This document shows, one piece after another, positions 48,424-60,560 of a stretch of 64,000 nucleotides of DNA (position 1 is its first letter; each line of letters begins with the position of its first letter). The notes below the pieces were generated by a model. It did no database searches and was not told where the DNA came from. It saw nothing but the letters and a program-made list of their open reading frames with translations. The DNA is from Dolomedes plantarius. Taxonomy: Eukaryota > Arthropoda > Arachnida > Araneae > Dolomedidae. Location: contig OU015492.1 in NCBI GenBank assembly GCA_907164885.2, positions 48,436,683-48,500,682 on the forward strand, in the 5' to 3' direction. A program made the position numbers and the translations under genes.

Positions 48424-49637
48424 CACTGCAGTGCCACTGAATTAGGGATAGCAAAGCCTATGCAAATTGTGTAGCGCTGCGCATCATGTATGCGCAAATG
48501 AGGGCGCTGTGGTAACTGCATATATAGCGCGTACTGTGTTTGTTCTGAATTAGTTGTTGGAATTGCCAGTATGGGTAAACTGCCTCATTTAGACGCCTTC
48601 GATCGCGGACAAATCGTAGGTGCGTGACGCATGGGCCATTCAATTTCCGAAATAGTCAGACAGCTAGGATTTTCAAGGTCGACAGTGTCAAGAGTATACC
48701 AAGAATACATTGATGGTGGAAAAAAAAACTAGCGATCGGGCAAAGGACAATTTGCCTTGACAGTGCGTGGTGAGAGACGGCTCAGGCGTATTGTACGTAG
48801 CCAGCGAAGCCAAACATTAGCTCAAATTACCACTCAGTTTAATGACGGTGCCAGTCGTACAGTCAGTAAACGGACTGTGCAACGCTCGCTTCACCGTATG
48901 GGTTTCGGGAGCCGTCGACCTACGAGAGTACCATTGCTCTATACACGCCATCGGGCTGCACGTCTTGCCTGGGCAAGAGAGCACAGAGACTGGAGTGTAG
49001 AGGACTGGAAACGAGTAGCATGGAGTGATGAGTCTCGATTCCTACTACTTAACGCCGACGGGAGGCTGAGAATATGGCGTCAGGCTCATGAAGCCATGGA
49101 TCCTGCATGCCTGGCTGGAACTGTACAAGGGCATGGTGGCTCAATCATGGTCTGGGGTGTTTTTTCGTGACACAGTTTGGGATCTTTGGTGCATGTACCA
49201 ACCTCCATCAATGCAATTCGTTACGTAGAGTTGCTGGGTGATCACCTCCATCCGTTTATGCTGTTCTGTTATTCGCACGGTTATGGAGTTTTCCAGCAAG
49301 ACAACTGTACCTCTCACAAGTCCCGGTTGGCTACTGGCTGGTTGGATGAGCATTCCTCTGACTTCTCTGTCATGAATTGGCCACCTAGAAGCCCAGACTT
49401 AAATCCTATTGAGCATCTTTGGGATGTTTTGGAACAAGGCGTGATAGGCCATCACACAGCACCAAAGAACCTTACTGAATTATGGACAGCTTTAGCCAAT
49501 ATTTGGCAAGCCATTCCCGTGGAACGTTTCCAGAAACTTGTTGAATCTATGCCTCTTCGTGTGGCAGCCGTTATCAAGGCCAGAGGAGGCCCAACTCATT
49601 ACTAGGTAGGTATCCCTAATTCAGTGGCATTTCAGTG
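48424..49637 (+). mobile_element. Tc1/mariner DD36E-type transposon, copy 2
   Basis: TIRs: left CACTGCAGTGCCACTGAATT, right complement of CACTGAAATGCCACTGAATT. TA target at 48422-48423 and 49638-49639. One transposase frame on the plus strand, interrupted by three stops. Same family as 18735-19954, opposite orientation. Confidence 0.93.
48571..49605 (+). pseudogene. Tc1-like DD36E transposase with three nonsense codons
   Basis: Starts at ATG 48571 (MGKLPHLDAFDRG) and stays in one frame to TAG at 49605. In-frame stops: TGA 48625-48627 (a CGA codon in the sister copy), TAG 48730-48732, and TGA 49168-49170 (Trp in the sister copy). N-terminal helix-turn-helix region, then catalytic D in SDESRF, D in QQDNCTSH and E in SPDLNPIEHLW, again 36 residues between the last two. 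Catalytic residues survive but the frame is dead. 344 codons match the other copy. Neither copy shares the other's stops, so they decayed independently. Confidence 0.92.
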
Positions 49638-49639
49638 TA

Positions 49640-50497
49640 TATCTAATAAAAAATAATTCATTCCTGTTCTTGGATTATCAGTAACACAAATAGATTGAAA
49701 TATTAAATTATCTCAAAATAAACCTTCTTTTCGGAACTTAGTGAAATAGGCCATCTTGTATCCTTTATAAGGAATAATGACAAGTTGATCTACCGGAATG
49801 CGTGGGAAGTAGTAGTATTTCAAATTTTGAAATCTTTTTATATCATCCCCAATACACAAAACATCTCAGTTATTTGAAATTATCGTAAATTCTCATTTTT
49901 ACTTGTGGTTGTATGTAAAAAATTATTAATTTCTTAACTCAGAATGCAAATCGATTAAGCACTGAATATAATTTAAACACTAAAATCACCTTTTTATCAC
50001 CTATAGAAAAACAGTCTTTTCTAACGGTAGGGGGTTAAAGATTAAGGAAGCGGAAAAACTTTATAAATGCAGTAGAACTAACAGTGAAATAGGCTCCATT
50101 GAAATTTGAAAAAAAAAATTTGCCCCAAATACAAAAACAGCAAATTGACTACTTAGGCTTTTTTGTTAGGTTTTCTGTGTGAAGAAATCTGAATTTTCTC
50201 CAGTAATTCGAATTAAGCTTTTTTTACTGTTATTTATAGTAATTTGAATAAAGGTTTTCTATTCTCTGCTTCCGTCGACTGGGTTTAGAGAAAAATTTCT
50301 TAGTGTGTCAGTCGCTGTTGTACTCAAAGAATTGACAATGGTATAAAAAAGAGAGGAAAACACCCAGAGAAATAACACTGACACTTATTTATGACAACAA
50401 GCATACCGTCATAGTGCAATATTTCGTTGAACAGCTTTTAGGTGCATTAAAGAGCTCTATATTTCCGTCCCATGGAATTTGAAGGCCGAGTGCCTCA
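49640..50497. other. AT-rich stretch without recognised feature
   Basis: Nothing supported. Confidence 0.4.
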
Positions 50498-51389
<892 letters not shown>

Positions 51390-52032
51390 TTCAAATATAC
51401 AGGTACTTAGAGAGGTACTATGAAGAATGTGAAAATTCACACAGCTGTCATTGCAGAAGAATGTCATAGTGTAACTGCTCATTAGCAATGTTAGATTTTG
51501 ACCAGTTCAATTTTAAGTCATACGTATGTACAGTCATTAAATAGCCTACGAGTAGTCTTTACTCTGTCAAAGGTATATTGGTATTAGGGTTGTCGTTCCC
51601 TAGGCAAATAACCACTTCAAGTGGAAATTTCTATCGGTTGGATCCCTCTAAAAGTGGCTTGTGTTATTATTTCATTGCACCGGATGTGGCCCTATGTGGC
51701 TGCTAAGGCCCTCCCGGTTCTACCTTCAACTTGTGCCATTATTTAAAGTTGTGCATCCGTTGACCTCGCATTCCCAGTGTTTATCTATGGAGGATTTTTT
51801 TTTTCAGAATTTATCAGATCAAAGATAACAAAACTCGTATTTCTGAATTCTGTTTCTGCATTTGAAAACAGATCTTAAAATAAATATGTGTGTTTTTCAA
51901 AAATATTTTAATTTTAATTTATTTAAAAAAAATTGATTTTATCGTGACGGACAGTAATAATTTATTGCAGTGTAAAAAATTTACTGCAAAAAATTGAAAT
52001 TTTAAAAACTACCTTTCATAAAAATTCAAAAC
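51390..52032. other. Unassigned sequence, partly GC-richer
   Basis: 51590-51790 has higher complexity and may be an old retroposon, but no termini or tail are visible. Confidence 0.35.
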
Positions 52033-52210
52033 TAGGGTTACGAAATATCCGGATTTTCTGTAAACTCGGTTGTCGGATAGTAATTTTAAAATTTTCCGGT
52101 GGATACCGGATAACCGAAAAAAAGTATTTCTGAACTTTATAAATAGTACTTTTATTGCTTTTAAATTTAAAATATAAAATTTTATTCATTTTTTTATTTC
52201 AATAATAAAT
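52033..52210 (+). mobile_element. hAT MITE, left-end fragment
   Basis: Starts TAGGGTTACGAAATATCCGG and follows the copies at 53138 and 59573 for about 175 bases, then stops where the satellite array begins. The right end is missing. Confidence 0.75.
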
Positions 52211-53137
52211 GACTTCAGGAAATTACGGGTTTCATGTTACTCGAAAAAGCGATGACGTCAGCGAAACCATCGTACCAGTTTATTGTTGTTTTGGCACCTT
52301 ATTGGCAAAGAGTAGCACTAGAGACGCCTCGGATTCATGCTAAAGATTTATGACTCCTTTCCCCAGAAAGCAGAAAATACAGCGTCGGCGTCGACTCCGA
52401 ATTAATCGTGAAAGCAGTGACGCCAGATTGTAGAAATTGCTGATTTTCTCCGCTGCCAACTTAAGAAAAACACAAAGCTTTCGCGACGATCCCACGTGCC
52501 CATAATGCGTCGGGTGTCGAAGAGTCGCTCGGATACTCGAATTTGTGATAGTTTTCCCGAGAAGATCGAGGAGATACGGTCTCCGCTAGCCATTTGCCCG
52601 CTTGACGTCATACTGCTGAAGACTTCATGAAAGTCCTTCCTAGACTTTTTTAGTCCTAGAGAACTATTCTCTGTCAAATTCATCCCCAAAATGGACACAG
52701 GTGTGCAGGTTTCAAGTTATTCGTGAAAGCGATGACACCAGCGAAACCGCCTTTCAAGTTTATCCTTTTTTAGGAGCCTTAATGGCAAGAAATAGCTCTA
52801 AAGACACCATTATTTCATGCTAAATGTTAATTGCTCCAATTGACTTCTTCCGAAAAATTCGAAAATATAGCCTTGGCACTGGTTCCGATTTAACCGTGAA
52901 AATGGTAACGTTAGGTTATTGAAATTGCCGATTTTCTCGCAAACGATCGAAGAAACACGAAGATTTCGGGACGAATCAACGTGCCACTCTTGCTTCTGGT
53001 GCTGCTGAGCCGCAAGGATACTCAAACTTGCTAGATTTTTAAAATCCCGAGGAGAACGGGGCGATACAGTCTCCGCCAAAACATCCAAAAAACGAACATG
53101 GGGATGCAGGTTTCAAGTTACTGGAGAAGACGATGAC

Positions 53138-54004
53138 TAGGGTTTCCAAATATACGGATTTTCTGTAAGCTCGGTTATCGGATAGTAATTTTAAAATTAT
53201 TCGGAGGATACTGGAGAACCGAAAAAAATATTACTGAACTTTCTAAATATTACTTTTATTGCTTTTAAAGTTTAAATTACAATATTTTATTCACTTTTTT
53301 AATTTAAATAATAATATTTAAAAAAACTAATGCATTAAGTAATGCGAAAGAAAGCCTAGATCTAATTTTTGCACAGAAATTTCGAAAAACGAAAAAGGCT
53401 CTCTCCGAATCTCTTTAAGTTGGTTTCGCTGTTTTCAGTGCCTTATACAGCAATTCAAGATTTTTTGTTCTCTTAGAAGTACTGTTGAAGATGTTTAATT
53501 CCTGCTTTAAAGTGCCGCTATCATTTGATATTCTTCCATGTTTAACGTTGGACGTGTTTGATAAGCATGAATTTAGTTATGCAAGTAATTATTTTTCTGG
53601 TTCACCATGGGATGCGAATTCTTCGCACAAAATGTCGTCTTCATCCTCAGAATGTTGTATAGTCGGGGAAAAGTCTCTTCATTAGAGCTATAGCAAAACT
53701 TAGAACAGATCTTTTTGGAACATTTGTAGGATACATATTACTAAAGTTGTAATGTTGTCATTTTTTCATGATCCAAAAGCTTGTGAAATTGGCATTTTTA
53801 CACTTTATGCGAATTTAATGCAAACTTTTGTTTTAATTCACAATGTGTTTTCTTGAATATTCGAAAACTGATTTCCCAAATATTACCCAAATTTAAAAAA
53901 TGTAAGTCGCAGCTATCCGGAATATATTGTACGGATATCGGCTACGTTTTATAGTTCAAAAACCACGTATAACGGATACGGATATATCCATTTTGGAAAC
54001 CCGA
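53138..54004 (-). mobile_element. hAT MITE inserted in a satellite unit
   Basis: TIRs TAGGGTTTCCAAATATACGG and, at the right, complement of TCGGGTTTCCAAAATGG. 8-bp target copies ACGATGAC (53130-53137) and GCGATGAC (54005-54012), seven of eight identical; neighbouring satellite units read GCGATGAC uninterrupted at the same place. Carries a minus-strand remnant of the hAT transposase C-terminus. 867 bp. Confidence 0.88.
53325..53545 (-). pseudogene. hAT transposase C-terminal dimerisation-domain remnant
   Basis: On the minus strand: LELLYKALKTAKPT, stop, RDSERAFFVFRNFCAKIRSRLS, FALLNAL, which follows the conserved pattern TxxxSERAFS..G...TKIRSRLS...LNAL of Dimer_Tnp_hAT. Decayed by at least one stop; only about 70 codons. 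The same block is at 60334-60560. Confidence 0.75.
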
Positions 54005-54289
54005 GCGATGACGTCAGCGAAACTGCCTGACGAGTTTATCGATTTTTCGGCACCTTATTGGCAAAAAGTAGAACTAGAAACGCCTCTAATACATGCTAAT
54101 AATCAATGCAATTGACATCTTCTCAGAAAGCTGAAAATATAGCGTTGGCTTCGATTTCGAATTAATCGTGAAAGCGGTGTCGTCAGATTATGGAAATTAC
54201 CTATTTTCCCGCTACCTATCAAAGAAACAGGTCTTTCGGGGCAAACCAACTTGTCACTAACGCTTCTGGTGTCGCAGGGCTTTGTAGCG

Positions 54290-54880
54290 TACTGGAGGTA
54301 TGGGGTTATTTTTCCCAAGACCTCACAGAGTGCACGAAACACAGCTGTGTGTTTATCGGGCGGTTTCCCTAACAAGTGGTGAGGGTAACTGTTTGGAAAA
54401 ATAGAAAATGTTTTCCATCCCTGTCATAAAACTGTCTGTCCTAGCGATAGCTCTGAGACTTTGTCACGGGAATGCGATAAAGTTTCGGCGTTACGAAGAA
54501 AATGTCATCGACTGGGTTGCCGGTCCCTCTCTGAAAAACAGACGCATTTTCGTGGAATTGGGAGGGTCGCCGACGAAGAAAATGCCACAAGATATAGGCA
54601 GAGAGTTGGAGAATTTGGGGAGACGCTGCTTAGAATGCGCCCTGAGTGGATTCGGTTTTTTTAGGCTCCTGTGTTTTTGGGCCGAGCTGGGTCCTAGTGC
54701 GTGCGTTGTAAATCGGCACGTAAATTAATTGATTATGTCGAAAGTGTCTAATGTTTATTTTTTTGTAAATAAATTGTGTTTTTGTTTTAAAAAATTGGCC
54801 TTCGAAATTTTATTTAGGACTCTGTCTTTCTTGGTATGGATCAAATAGTAGTAATTTTTAGCAACGCCTCAGAGAATCGC
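54290..54880 (+). other. Foreign segment within the satellite array with two overlapping open frames
   Basis: Satellite identity stops near 54288 and resumes near 54880. Inside, 54408-54728 is open for 106 codons (starts MFSIPVIKLSVLAIALRLCH, hydrophobic like a signal peptide, then basic), and a second frame is open at 54461-54664. AATAAA-type signal near 54768. Neither protein is recognised; the overlap argues that at most one is real. Could be a retroposed transcript or a fragment of a repeat. Confidence 0.3.
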
Positions 54881-54990
54881 CTTACCTACTTACCGTGATG
54901 CCACAGCCTCAAGGGTACTCGAACTTTCGAAAATTTTAAAATCCATAAAAGGTCTCCGCATGACGTCATACTTTTTTCGTAGCAAACATG

Positions 54991-56940
54991 TTTTTTCGTA
55001 TAAAGAAGATTATACGAAACTACGCGTTTGTTAATATGCGTATAGATAAAGGATGCAGTGAAACTCCCAATAGCGTAACGTGAGGTTTGGAGGTATGGGA
55101 TGTGGACTGATTCACTGACAAAAGGAATGGAAAAAGCAATTGCATTAAATTATTTAAATCTATCACTTTGGAAATGACTAATTTGGAAAAATGCTATGAA
55201 CGGGATGGTTCCGAATGTTAAACTGACTTGTAAAACTAAAAAATTAAAAGAATTATGTTTTTATTGAACAGTCAACATAGTACATGCAATGGAAATGCAT
55301 TTTAAAGTATTTTCCGGATGAATCAAGGTCTCTTTTCTTGTTTACACATTCGTATAATATTAAAGCTCTTGTTTGTAAGTCTGCAACTGAATACAATAGA
55401 AATTTGGAGGGGAAGCTTCCTACATACAAGAATGCTGACTGTGTAATATGATTTTAAAAAAATCAAAATTAAAAATTCGTCCAAATCAGGCAGCTTTCAC
55501 TGTGTGTTTGTGTGTATGGTATTGCTGTTGATTAAACAGGAAGGGCAAGTTAATATCAGATTTGGTTATTACCATCCGGCAACTGAAAGAGTAATTGTGG
55601 TGGTATAACACCCCTTTGTTTTTGGATAAATGGTGCTAATTATGTAATGCAACTCTAGGTGGATGTAAGCAAAGGAAAAAGCACATAATTATTCGAGTAC
55701 TCTGAAGGGTGAGCAATCAACCCAAAATGTTGTCTGTATTCGCAAAAAACACTTTTTGACGAACACAGAAATTAGCTCTCAAGTTAATGAGGTATGCTCA
55801 ATGTCGATCCTTGAAATGGGAAAGATAACATGAACAAACTGAAACATTTAACTTAATGATTTGTTTTTTAGAATTTCATTACCGTATTGAAATCAGCATC
55901 AAAATTCACGAATGATGTTTTCACTTATTCTTCATAATCAATGAAAATCCATGGACCGAAAAGCCAAAGGTTATGTCGTTTAAACCTTAAAACTTTAAGT
56001 TTTCAAAATTTATGAATTTTAATGACAGAATTGTTTATATGTTATTTGGTAGAAAAATTACAGACGCCTGCAAAGATTTTGAATAAAATCCAATAAAAAA
56101 TGTTGAAGCTGTACGCCTTATATTTGCTTTGCTACAAAGCAGAATCATGAAGAACTATCTCCAAATCTGTTTATCTCTAAATAAGAAAAAAAATCCATTT
56201 GGGCTGAAGTTTAAGAAAAAATAGAATGAAGTTAGTATCTTTCTCACAAAATACTTTGTTGCGTATCATCTTGGGGATGATGACATATAACGCTTTAGAC
56301 CAATTTCAGTGTAGTATACAAGAAAATAATTGCAGAGAAAAGATAATAGGATGTTTATTTTCCTATTTTGAAGTGCCGAGAGACATCCGTTTCCTTTTTA
56401 TGTTTTCATTTCCAAAGCATGTCACTTTTTTTGCTTCCTCTTTTTGCCTCTTTAAATTCTTCGAGTTCATTTAACAACTGTTTTTCAAGGTGACAAAAGG
56501 ATCTTTTCTTTGTACTTGAAGTATTTTCTGGACTATTCTTTTTTTATGTGTAAGCTAACTAAAAAATTTAATATTTTCCGAAAATAAGTTCTACAAACAT
56601 ACATAAGCAAAAATTAGAACTCACGGGGATTACAAAAAACTGATTTCTTGAAACTTACACCGTTTTTTTTACGCTTCAAAATCAAATTATAGATAACTCA
56701 CCAATACATTTTAACGTATTTTATCTACAAATGTCAGTTTTCTTGGGACTGCTACGAAGTAAAATGAATAAATGTGAAATACAGTAATAAATAAATAAAC
56801 GATACTAAAATGAACCTCGCAGTTATATTTAAAACTTCTTTTTTTCTAATCTTAATATTTCATAGGAATTTTTAAACTCTACAATTGAAAATGTGAATAA
56901 GAATCACTGGATAAGGGAATTATATATTAATATAAATGTA
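54991..56940. other. AT-rich stretch without recognised gene
   Basis: A CAGTGAAACTCCC sequence near 55058 resembles a pogo-like TIR but has no partner. Nothing else supported. Confidence 0.4.
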
Positions 56941-58760
56941 ATTCAATATTTCAGTGATTAATCATTTCTTTTTCTGTCCAAGTTTTATTCCAGTTTGTCC
57001 TTTGAAATATACTTAAGAAAGATGATAAAAAGTATAATAAGAAGGATAAAGAATAATAATAAGGAATGTAAGTAATAATAAGGATTGCAGTGAGTAATAA
57101 GAAGGATTGAAATATGTAGGAAGATACGAAGGAATTGAATTCTATCATAAAGGAAATTAGAACTGAAAATATTTATTACCAAACACTACCTTTCAGTTGA
57201 TACAAAATATTATTGCTATTTCTGCACACGTTTTATTTAATATTATAATTTAAAATATACTTAAAAGAGCGATGATAAAAAGGATAATTAGAAGGATAAA
57301 GAATAACAATAAGGAACATAAAGACTATTAAGGATTGCAGTGAGTAATACGAAGGATTGAAATATTTAGAAAAATATGAAGGAATTGAATTTTATCATAC
57401 AGGAAATTAGAGCTGAAAAATATTTCTTGCCAAACATTACCTTTCATTTGATACAAATAGTTATTACAACTTTCTGTACACAATTTTATTTAATTTTATA
57501 ATTTGAATTATATTTAGAAGAAATGAGATAAAAAAGAAAATAAGAAGGATAAAGAATAATAATATGGAACGTAATGTATAACAAAGACTGCAGTGAGTAT
57601 TAAGAAGGATTGAAATATTAAGAATCATAAGAATGAATTGAATTCTATCATAAATGAAATTAGAGCTGAAAAATATTTATTGTCAAACATTACCCTTCTC
57701 TTGATAAAAATAAACATTGCTACTTTTTATACATGTTTTATTTCCTTTTAGCATTTGAAATATTCTCGGAAGAAAATATGATAAAAGAATTATAATGAGG
57801 AATAAAATGAATAATAAATATTGCAATGAGTAATAAGAAGGATTGAAATATTAAGAATGATGAGAATTAATTGAATTCTATCATAAATGAAATTATATCT
57901 GAAAAATGTTTGTTGCCTAACATTACCTTTCTTTACAAATAATTATTGCTTCTTTCTGTACATGTTTTATTACATTTTAGCATTCGAAATATTCTCAGAA
58001 GAAAATATGACAAAAGAATAATAAGAAGGTTAAGGAATTATAATAAGGAATACAAGGCATAATAAGGACGTAAGATCTAATTTCGTTTGCAATTCTATTA
58101 CAAACGAAATTAGATCTTAAAAATATTTGTTATCAGACATTAACTGTCACTTGAAATAAATAATTACTGCTACTTTCCGTAGACGTTTTATTTCATTTCA
58201 AAATATTCTTAGCAGAATAAATTGCAAGAAGCATTATGTATAATAATAAAAAAATATGAATAATAAGAAACAATAAGTTACAGGGCATGATAAGAAGGAA
58301 TTGTCTGCTAGATAAGTTAAATTAAAACAAAAAAAATATCAGACATTAATTTGAAACTAATTCTAATTATTACTTACTGTTCAAGTTTCATTTCATTGTG
58401 CCACTAGAAATATTCTCATATGAAGGAGTTATAAGATGAAATATTAAAAGGAAAACATTAAGAATGATAATAAGAGGCGTAAAGCATAATAAACAGAAAT
58501 ATAAAGGATAATAAGAATCGTAACAGACAAGAAGACTTTATTCTACACCGGAATGAACGAACTAACTACTGATAAATAGTGTCAACTGACATTATCATAC
58601 TTCAAAAAAATAATGATTCCTGTCTGTCCCATTTTAGTTCCATTTTACCATCTGAAGTATTCTTAGAGGAAGATACAAGAAGGGATCGTCAGAAGGATAA
58701 TCAGAATGATTAGAAGATGGAATATAAAGAATAATAAGGACTGGAACGAATGATTATAAT
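56941..58760. repeat. Satellite-like array, ~235-250-bp units
   Basis: Repeated blocks with AGGATTGCAGTGAGTAATAA (57081, 57331, a variant near 57584 and near 57817), GAATTGAATTCTATCATA, GAAATTAGA.CTGAAAAATATT, CAAACATTACCTTTC and CATGTTTTATTT. At least seven diverging units, best matched at the left and decaying rightward. Rich in AAGGATAA/ATAATAAG. No coding. Confidence 0.85.
58071..58119. repeat. Perfect 19-bp hairpin inside the satellite array
   Basis: TAAGATCTAATTTCGTTTG, 11-base loop, then the exact complement. The right arm matches the array consensus (GAAATTAGATCT), so the left arm is probably an inverted copy of part of a unit. Confidence 0.9.
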
Positions 58761-59564
58761 GATTTTAAAGAATGCGATTCTTCTTATTTTTTATAATAAA
58801 AAGGCATTAAATGAATGCTCAAAAATAAAACTGAATTATCTAAAGATTTTTGATACTTGCCCAAAGTTTGGCTGCATAATGGTTAATCACATTTATTCGA
58901 ATAATGTAACTAATCGATTCCTAAGCGTAAAATGCAATTTTTCTTAAGTTCGTTTCAAAAACTATGATAAAATAATAAAAAAAATAACTATTAATGAGAA
59001 ATAAAGCATCGAATATGGCTTCCAAATATGCTGCTTTTAAATACTTTTCTTTTTATTTACATAAAATGTTTTAAGTCCGACTTACGGTAGAGAAAAAAAC
59101 AAAAACAAAACCTTCTTCTATTTTTAAAACAAACCCGCAAGAATGACGCAATAGAAAAAAAAAATTAGCCCTAGAAATTTGGCGGAATAAAATCATTCGC
59201 TAGTCGATGGTGGGGAAAAATTTGAACTTTCTGGCATAGTGGACCAGAAATAGCTTCGGACGGCGGCCACATGTGAATCCACGCTTCATCGGGCATGGAC
59301 GAAATGTCAACGGACCGTACACATTCCCTGCAGCTAGATTCCTCCAGCGCAAATAAACGGAATGTGTTCATTCTTTGAATGGGAGTACAGGGACGGATCG
59401 CTTATGCACAGGAGGGGATTATCACTAGCATTAAAAGTTTTTCTTGCCATTAATGCTAAGTGAGATAAAAGATCTCACTATTATCTAATTACATAAAATG
59501 TAAACAGTCTCGTCATTAAATTTTATGCGTTGTATAAAAGTAACAAAAATACAATTCCTAATAC
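58761..59564 (-). other. Unassigned, with one GC-richer open segment
   Basis: 59171-59371 is open for 66 codons on the minus strand (from MNTFRLFALEESS, with DEAWIHMWPPSEAI) and is clearly more GC-rich than its neighbours. It could be an exon or an old retroposon. No donor, acceptor or family recognised. The rest is AT-rich. Confidence 0.3.
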
Positions 59565-59801
59565 ATTGGGTATAGGGTTTCCAAATATCCGGATTTTCTG
59601 TAAAACTTGATTATTGGATAGCAATTTTGAAATTATCCGGTGGATACCGGATAACTGAATGAAAATAAATATTACTGAACTTTATAAATACAGGGTGTCC
59701 GGGATAAAGGCATCCAAAAGTTATAACTTATTTCTACGGAACTAACCATTAGAATTTAAAAATATTTATTTAAATAGAAAGAACTTCTCACCATTTTTTA
59801 A

Positions 59802-59936
59802 TATTAATCATAGATTTCGATCATAGTATCATAGATTTCGATGTGTACACCTTTTGTAGCGCAACTAACGTTTAAATGGTAATCCAGTTTTCTGCAAGTT
59901 TTTCGTAGTATATCAGGAGTTATTAGACGTGTTTGC
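59802..59936 (-). pseudogene. mariner-type transposase C-terminus, left arm
   Basis: Minus-strand peptide TRLITPDILRKTCRKLDYHL then NVSCATKGVHIEI, open to the arm end. Aligns residue for residue with the right-arm copy and with the C-terminal pattern ITPEMLxxxxRxxxxRLxxCxxxxGxHIE common in Tc1/mariner-superfamily transposases. No catalytic residues in this part. Confidence 0.7.
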
Positions 59937-59958
59937 TTGGGGATCCATTAAATTCGTC

Positions 59959-60117
59959 ATGTATAAACAAAAAATTGAAACCGTGGATGAGTTGAAAAAG
60001 CGCATCATTCAAACAATTCGTGTAATAACTTCTGATATGCTACGAAACACTTGGAGAGAACTATATTCCCATTTAGACGTTTGTCGTGCTACAAAAGGTG
60101 CACAATTCGAAATCTGA
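59959..60117 (+). pseudogene. mariner-type transposase C-terminus, right arm
   Basis: Plus-strand peptide MYKQKIETVDELKKRIIQTI, then RVITSDMLRNTWRELYSHLD and VCRATKGAQFEI, stop at 60117. Typical last ~52 residues of a mariner-type transposase. Open, but lacking the DNA-binding and catalytic domains. Slightly longer than the left-arm copy because the unique centre belongs to it. Confidence 0.75.
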
Positions 60118-60333
60118 TACTATGATCGAAATCCATGATTGATATAAAATCTTGGTGATATGTTGTTTCTATTTAAATATTTAAAAAAATTCTAATGGGT
60201 AGATCCGTAAAAATAAGCCATAAATTTTGGATACTTTTAGCCTGGACACCTTATACTACTGCTATTGCTTTTAAATTTTAAATTACAAAATGTTATTGAT
60301 TTTTAAAAATTTTAATAATAATATTTAAAGAAT

Positions 60334-60560
60334 ACTAATGCATTCAGTGATGCGCAATAAAGCCTAGATCTAATCTAATTTTTGTACAAAAGTTTCCAGA
60401 AACGGTAAAGGCTCTATCCAAATTTCTTGATGTCGGTTTCGCTGGTTTCAGTGCCTTATACAGCAATTCACGATTTTGTGTTCTCTTAGAAGTTCTATTG
60501 GAGATGTTAATTCCTGCTTCAAAGTGCCGCTATCCTTCGATATTCTTACATGTTTAAAGT
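60334..60560 (-). pseudogene. hAT transposase C-terminal remnant, second copy
   Basis: Minus strand: LYKALKPAKPTS...LDRAF.VSGNFCTKIR, the counterpart of 53325-53545. Better preserved around KPTS but frame-damaged. Same dimerisation-domain block. Confidence 0.7.

Larger units (their letters stand above)
52227..54990. repeat. Diverged satellite array, ~400-480-bp units, interrupted
   Basis: Unit starts near 52228, 52708 and 53109, each with GGTTTCA.GTTA, GCGATGAC..CAGCGAAAC, GGCA..TTATTGGCAA, GAATTAATCGTGAAAG and GGATACTCGAACTT in order; a tail of another unit is at about 54880-54990. Unit 3 is split by a hAT MITE (53138-54004) and by unrelated DNA (about 54290-54880). GC content is well above the window average. 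No coding frame is conserved between units. Confidence 0.82.
59691..60253. mobile_element. Mirror-image mariner-type derivative
   Basis: Begins CAGGGTGTCCGGGATAAAGG after TA, ends GGACACCTTA before TA (60254-60255). The left arm (about 59691-59936) and right arm (about 60010-60253) are long inverted repeats, each consisting of a 3' terminal repeat plus the last ~35 codons of a transposase. The arms flank an ~80-bp unique centre. Formed by inverted duplication of one transposon end; it can be mobile only if supplied with transposase in trans. Confidence 0.82.

Noticed and set aside
53485..53685. 66-codon plus-strand frame
   Set aside because: Lies in the hAT MITE, antisense to the transposase remnant; the other hAT copy does not keep the frame.
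55058..55510. Third pogo-like MITE (CAGTGAAACTCCC ... CTTTCACTG)
   Set aside because: Inner TIR bases do not pair and no TA flanks the left end.
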